Assembly: GCA_009760885.1 (NCBI GenBank)
Contig: CM019709.1
Coordinates: 31,301,713 to 31,365,712, forward strand
Direction: 5' to 3'
DNA length: 64,000 bases
Origin: Achatina immaculata
Lineage: Eukaryota > Mollusca > Gastropoda > Stylommatophora > Achatinidae
Part shown: positions 59,226-64,000 of the stretch, one piece after another
Position numbering within the stretch: the stretch's first letter is position 1
Layout of the letters: each line of letters begins with the position of its first letter
Notes under the pieces: generated by a model
Databases searched by the model: none
What the model was told of the DNA's origin: nothing
What the model saw: only the letters and a program-made list of their open reading frames with translations
Program-made: the position numbers and the translations under genes

Positions 59226-60825
59226 GACACAGGGAAGGGATATCGCTACATCAAGATCTTCACCAGGGAAGTATCCGAGAGGCTGCTCTGTGTACTTACT
59301 GTAAGGGCGTACAAGAAATCGTTCCGGAGAGATCTGTAGAAGCAAGTTGGAGGAAATAAACCCATCAGTCTTGTAACTTTGTGGACTGTGTTACCCAGAG
59401 TGTACAGTACCGCCACACGAGGGAGTGTTTGGAAAATCCAGGAGGACTGTGAGGGGAAAGGAAGCTGGCAGAGGGCATCAGAACCAATTAGAGTGTAGTA
59501 TATAATGCCGGGGGGGGGGGGGGCGAGAGAGAGAGAGAGAGAGGAAATGCGACTTGGGAGATAAGGGGAGCTAACCCGGAAAAAAGCAAAGAATCCCTGA
59601 TCTAGCTAGATTTGTTGAACAGGCACTATGATACTGTCACTTCCTGCAGAGGTCATATGTCAGTAATTCTACTAGGACCGTAGAGATAACTGTTGAGAGT
59701 GACAAGCCAGTGTTTGCCATGGCTGGTGAAATCTTAGTAATCTACGTCCGACTGAAGGCATGCGAAGAGGGGTATCATGTGCTGATGTGTGGGTTAGAGA
59801 AGAGAATGATTGGTATTCAGTCTTCCGTCAGTTTTGTTACGGCTGACAATGTGGTGATAAGGTTAGTGATGAAATGATTAATGGTATAGGGCATACGGCG
59901 TCGTAGTCGGCATTGCTGAGTGTGTGTTTACATGTGCTTCATCGTAGGTTATTTGAAACATTGAGCCCTATCAGTCATCTCAAAAGCCAGTTCTTTTTTC
60001 ACGACTGTTTTTATGAACTTAACCATTTGAAAGACATAACTCCAGGATATAAGGCTCTGGGATATTGGTGCATTTATAGGGGAAACATTGTTTGGGTTAT
60101 ATCCCTCTTACGGGAAAGTATGGGGGCAAAACTCTTTACCATCGGGAATTTATTATCTCCCTCATCTGGCCGAGGTTATCTGCCAGCGTAAGCGAAGCGC
60201 TCCCAGAGATAATCCCGTCCATGTTTTTTCGGGAAGAAAGATGACAGAGTTGGCCGGATTGCTTGGCTTTTGTGGATGAATGGCAGGGGATATCAGGAAA
60301 AGTTGTGCCCCCATTTTTTTGTTTTTTTACCTCCTCTGTACCTGTTTATCAACAGAATTCTTGTGGAATTCTCTAAGCTGCCCTCCATCTTGGTTAAAAA
60401 AAAAGCTGTGTGTGCGCGCGCGCGTGTGTGTACATCTGTGTGTGTGTGTTTTTTGTGTGGGAATTATTTTTCACAAATGATTATTTTGTTGGGTTGTTGT
60501 GTCCTGAACTTGGTCACAGAGTTGAACTATTTCTATCCAAGCGTAATTCTAGCCGAAGTATGGAGATAAATCTGTTTATGAAGGTCATCTCATGTTTATG
60601 CATATATTTATTTTTAATCCAGAGTTTTGACACAGACATGTTTGGGTTTTTTTTTTATTTGTATAAAGTTTCCCCTTTTCAAATTTACATCGTCAAGTTG
60701 GGTTGTCATTGGTTGGGTTGTCACTGGTTGCAGGAAACCGTTAGTTTATGTGTGGTATGAGCACTAGGTGAAGACACTGTTCGTTAGACACAACAGCGAC
60801 AGGAACTGACATACTAGTGTCAGAG
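59226..60825. other. Non-coding stretch
   Basis: No gene recognised. G-run and (GA)n at about 59509-59545, (GT)/(GC) tract at 60407-60455. Overlapping open frames at 59913-60760 carry no known motif. Confidence 0.5.
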
Positions 60826-60829
60826 CTGG

Positions 60830-61052
60830 CCAGCCATAGCTGTCCAGTATCTGTCCCACCTCTCTGTTAGTAGCCACAGTAACATGCCTAGCTTTGCTGC
60901 TTAGGCAGGGGTCGTCGTAGTCCCCCGAGGCAGTCTGCCACTCTGGGACAGAAAAATAGTCACCGTAGTCCACTCCCAACCCGATACTGTGTACTGTCCC
61001 TCGGTATCTTTACTGCGTCAGCTGCGGCTCGCAGTTCCAGGGAGAAAGAAGT
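60830..61052 (+). repeat. Dispersed repeat family B
   Basis: AGCCATAGCTGTCCAGTATC, TGTCCCACCTCTCTGTTAG and CTGCGGCTCGCAGTTCCAGG match the family. The middle is shortened. Confidence 0.72.
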
Positions 61053-61675
61053 CCATCATTGGGGGTGGGGGTGGCTAGAAACGACTGGATCAGACATTGC
61101 AATATTTTCTATTTTCAGTCACCAAGTTTTTGGTTTGTTTGTTTTCCATTGGAAGCATTGGCAACCATGTTTACAGTTTAATAAAAGTCTCATTGTCCTT
61201 GTCAGATGGCAAGAGTACACTCACTTGCGTAGGAGTGATACCAACTTGCGCAGCAAGAATAGATTTAAACAATGAATAGTAAACTGAAAGGAGGGATGGG
61301 GAGTGATGACGACTCTTAGTTAACATTTCACAGGATCTAATCAGGGTTTCTATACTAGGATAGAAATGTATGACCTGATACTAGAAAGAAGGGGGGGGCA
61401 ACCTGTGGAAGAACCACTGCAGTAAGGTTACAACATTTGCCTATGGAGATATCATTTATTGTTCTTCTACAGTCATTATCATAGCAGAACATACAACAGT
61501 TCAAATTATCTCTAGATTATATTCTCTTGTTATAATAATGTTTTTGATTTTGTATCCTCCTGGCCTTATCAGAGGTACTCATCTTGCCATGTATGTTTAT
61601 TTCTTTGTGTTGTATTTGTAATCTTTCAACAATCCATCGCTTGAAATGTGAAAAGTATTTTTTTTTTCATTACAG
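61053..61675. other. Intron end before the large CAS exon
   Basis: AT-rich, with a polypyrimidine tract immediately before the acceptor at 61674-61675. Nothing else recognised. Confidence 0.6.
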
Positions 61676-64000
61676 AGAAGTGCTGACTTGTACACTCAGC
61701 CAAAAGGAGGACAAGATTATGATGTACCACCTTCAAACAGAAGCGCCATAGACAAGGCCTCACCTGCCCGTAGACCATCGTATGATGCTCTGAGAAATTT
61801 TGCAGGATCAAGACAAGCTTCTCTAGGAGATGATCTTTATGACACCCCACCCAGCAGCAAGAGGGGGTCTTTTGAAAATACTCTCGGCATCTACGATACA
61901 CCTCCAAGTAGCAAGAGGGCATCAAGCGAGAGAACACCGCCTCACAGCAACAGATCATCAGTGTCAAGAGATTCGGGTTCGAATTTGTTATCATCCAACA
62001 TCCCCAACCAGTTATCATCAAAGCTGCAGCTGAGCGAGGATGGTCTTGGCCTCCCCACTGTGGTCAGGCGCAGAAGTGAATCTGGCTCAAGCTCTAGTGA
62101 GAATTGCTATGAAACTTCAGGAAGTAACAGGTCATCCCTGGAGAGAATATTATCCGAAGAAGGGCCGCCCATTTACGAGTCACTGTCACCAGCGGTTTCT
62201 GTTGAGCGCTTGGATGCCGGCGACCCCACATATGATGTTCCTCCGTCACGGACTCATGTCCTGTCCCAGGCAAACCCAACATCCCAGACCAGCCTGAGAT
62301 CTGCTGCCTCCAGTGAGTCCCTTCTGTCAAATACATCCAGTGTCAGTGGAGCCCGTGGTTCACAGACAGCTAGTCTCCCTGACTCTGCGCGTTCTAGTAT
62401 GGACATACCCTCTGACACATACGATGTTCCTCCATCGGTCCAGGAAAGTGACAGGTCACGCAAACAGTTGTCAGTGGACTCGGGGCTGGGCTTCTATGAT
62501 AGCCCCGTCAGATCCAGACCTTCTTCATCCACTTCAAACACTGTCACATTAGACAACCTGAAGACCTCACAGTCATTTGACTGTAAACCATCTCCATCTC
62601 CGAAAGACATAAAACGCAGCAAGAGCTTTGAAAATACAGTTGATGATGTTTATGATACTCCAAGGAGCAATGCACCAAAAATTGGCCTGAAGAAGCAGAG
62701 TGGAATTGTTGGATCTGGCTCTTATACTTCCCTCAATGATCCCACAGGTGTGTATGACATCCCACCACAAGTAACCAGAGATTCAGTCATTTCCGTGAGG
62801 TCAGATTCTTCTGATGAATATCAGAGACTGTCAACTTCCAGTTTAGACACGGATCAGCAACTGGCCAATATGCTGCTGTGGGATGAATTGCTCCTGGATC
62901 TAGATTCTGCTCTTGAGCTTCTAGTGAAGAGGCAGCAAGATGTCTTTAAGGCCACAAGCCGATTGACTAGTTTTGTGAACAGCACATGGAGAAGTCGATC
63001 CAGTCTGGAGAAGACACTGTACGATATCAAAGTGTCATGTACCTTAGTAAAGAATTCCTTGCACGATTTTGTGGACTTTGCCCATGGAGCTATAGCCAAT
63101 GCAGTCAGACTGCCTGATCATAACCTGGCCAGTAGATTGCAGAAATATGTATCTCCATTGCAGAGCACTCTTGATCTTGTTACTAAGTCATTTGTGAACT
63201 TGGAGGAGATGAAATGGCAGGTGTCACTGTTATCGGAACCTCTAGACACAAATCAGCCTGATGACTTGGGCCAGATTGCGTTGGTTGCTAAAGATTTAAT
63301 GCCAGAGGTCAAGAAAGTGGCATCATTTATTCAAAGCAATGGCTCATTTTTGTTTAAGAAGGCTGCATCAGGAGACTACAGGAAACCCGCTGTGTCTTCT
63401 AAACCCCCTATAGTTCCAAAGCTGGGGGAAATCATTGGAGGGAAAGGATCAGGCTATGGTTATGGGAAAGCTAAAAATATACAACATCGGCCCCTGCCAG
63501 CGGTTCCCAGCAGTGACAGGCAGCTGCCAGCAACAACACTAGCAGCCTTAGATAAGTCTAAACTTTCACTGTACGATATAAAAGCTGCTCTTCACAAGGA
63601 TGACTATGCTGAATGTGATGAGCTGCCCCCAGAAAAAGACTGGCAGCAGGCACATAGGGACATTATGGAGCAGTGTATACAGGAGTATGACTATGTCCAG
63701 TTGGACCCCAGGGACACTGTGAACATACCACAGAGCAGGAGTAGTGGACATTCAGTGGATGGTTATGATAAGTCCAGTCAGGACGAGACTGATGCCGTGA
63801 TGCCCAAGGACTCACGTATAACATCCAGTGACATACAAAATAAGAACATTATGTCAGAAAAGAAGTCTGTTGATAATGATATGGAACTTATTCCAGTTAG
63901 AGAAAGAAGCAACAAGGACAAAGCGGACTCCAGTCAGATCCTGGTTGAGGAGAGAGAAGAGATGTCTGCAGATTCTTCAGATCCCGAGCTCACAGAACAA
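61676..64000 (+). CDS. BCAR1: CAS-family adaptor, substrate domain, serine-rich helical domain and Src-binding region (runs off window)
   Basis: Large exon, 775 codons open to the window edge with no stop. The acceptor AG at 61674-61675 follows a long T tract. Starting at 61676 the frame is phase 0, matching the end of the SH3 exon. YxxP motifs begin at exon residues 6 (YTQP), 15, 55, 73, 186, 249, 274, 326 and 360, eight of them YDxP. In this family, Src kinases phosphorylate such sites and Crk/Nck SH2 domains dock there. Residues about 395-575 are Leu-rich and amphipathic (LANMLLWDELLLDL, then DFVDFAHGAIANAVRLP) and match the serine-rich four-helix bundle. RPLPAVP at about 605 is a Src SH3 ligand. 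EYDYVQLD at about 670-677 corresponds to the family's YDYVHL Src SH2 site. The residues after that are acidic and unstructured. The FAT-like C-terminal domain is not in the window. BCAR1 versus NEDD9 cannot be decided; an invertebrate single-copy CAS gene is likely. Confidence 0.95.

Larger units (their letters stand above)
22264..61675 (+). other. Giant intron of the CAS gene (39.4 kb)
   Basis: The span from donor GTGAGT at 22264 to acceptor ...CATTACAG ending at 61675 contains no further exon that I recognise. It is filled with tandem arrays, SINEs, LINE fragments and a transposase remnant, listed separately. Small additional or alternative exons cannot be excluded without transcripts. Confidence 0.8.

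Noticed and set aside
59913..60760. Overlapping + strand frames near 60 kb
   Set aside because: Low-complexity and hydrophobic stretches from T-rich and GT-rich DNA, with no conserved motif.

Overview
The window looks like metazoan genomic DNA, most probably from a mollusc (a gastropod is my best guess; no species is claimed). The evidence is introns with GT/AG borders, very little coding sequence, many tRNA-derived SINEs, decayed RTE-like and other LINE copies, and an unusually dense set of minisatellites and microsatellites. There is no sign of bacterial operons, CRISPR or prophage.

One host gene is recognisable, on the + strand: a CAS-family adaptor (p130Cas/BCAR1, NEDD9 and EFS family). 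An exon at 22030-22263 encodes the SH3 domain. An exon from 61676 to the window edge encodes a YxxP-rich substrate domain, a serine-rich helical segment, a polyproline Src-SH3 site (RPLPAVP) and the EYDYVQLD motif. Both borders are phase 0, so the exons join in frame. The intron between them is 39.4 kb. Everything from 1 to 22029 is upstream intron or flank; the first exon was not found. The C-terminal FAT-like domain and the stop codon lie beyond 64000.

Layout: 1-3.6 kb holds simple repeats. 3.6-6.2 kb holds minisatellites, one split by a 1.46-kb insertion. 6.6-10.1 kb holds LINE fragments, including a nested insertion with an 8-bp target duplication, and a fold-back SINE. 11.0-15.2 kb holds a 26-bp array and a 42-bp array that is split by a 1.49-kb (GAA)n-tailed element. 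16.6-19.7 kb is the most complete RTE-like LINE (minus strand). 20.2 kb is a clean SINE with a 13-bp target duplication. 22.0 kb is the SH3 exon. 23.7-26.9 kb has LINE ends, a SINE whose body has expanded into about 14 copies of a 53-bp repeat, and a 32-bp array with a 384-bp higher-order duplication. 28-48 kb mixes SINEs, LINE ends and arrays. It includes a reverse transcriptase fossil carrying an internal 31-bp minisatellite. 49.3 kb is a DDE transposase remnant. 51-59 kb has four features: 42-bp, 69-bp (hairpin-bearing) and 38-bp arrays, and an orphan RPD...ELTV endonuclease-like ORF. 61.7-64 kb is the CAS exon.

No multigene system is seen. The most interesting material is in the giant intron. 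There, retroelements and tandem arrays repeatedly interact: arrays are born inside SINE and LINE bodies, and arrays are split by insertions.
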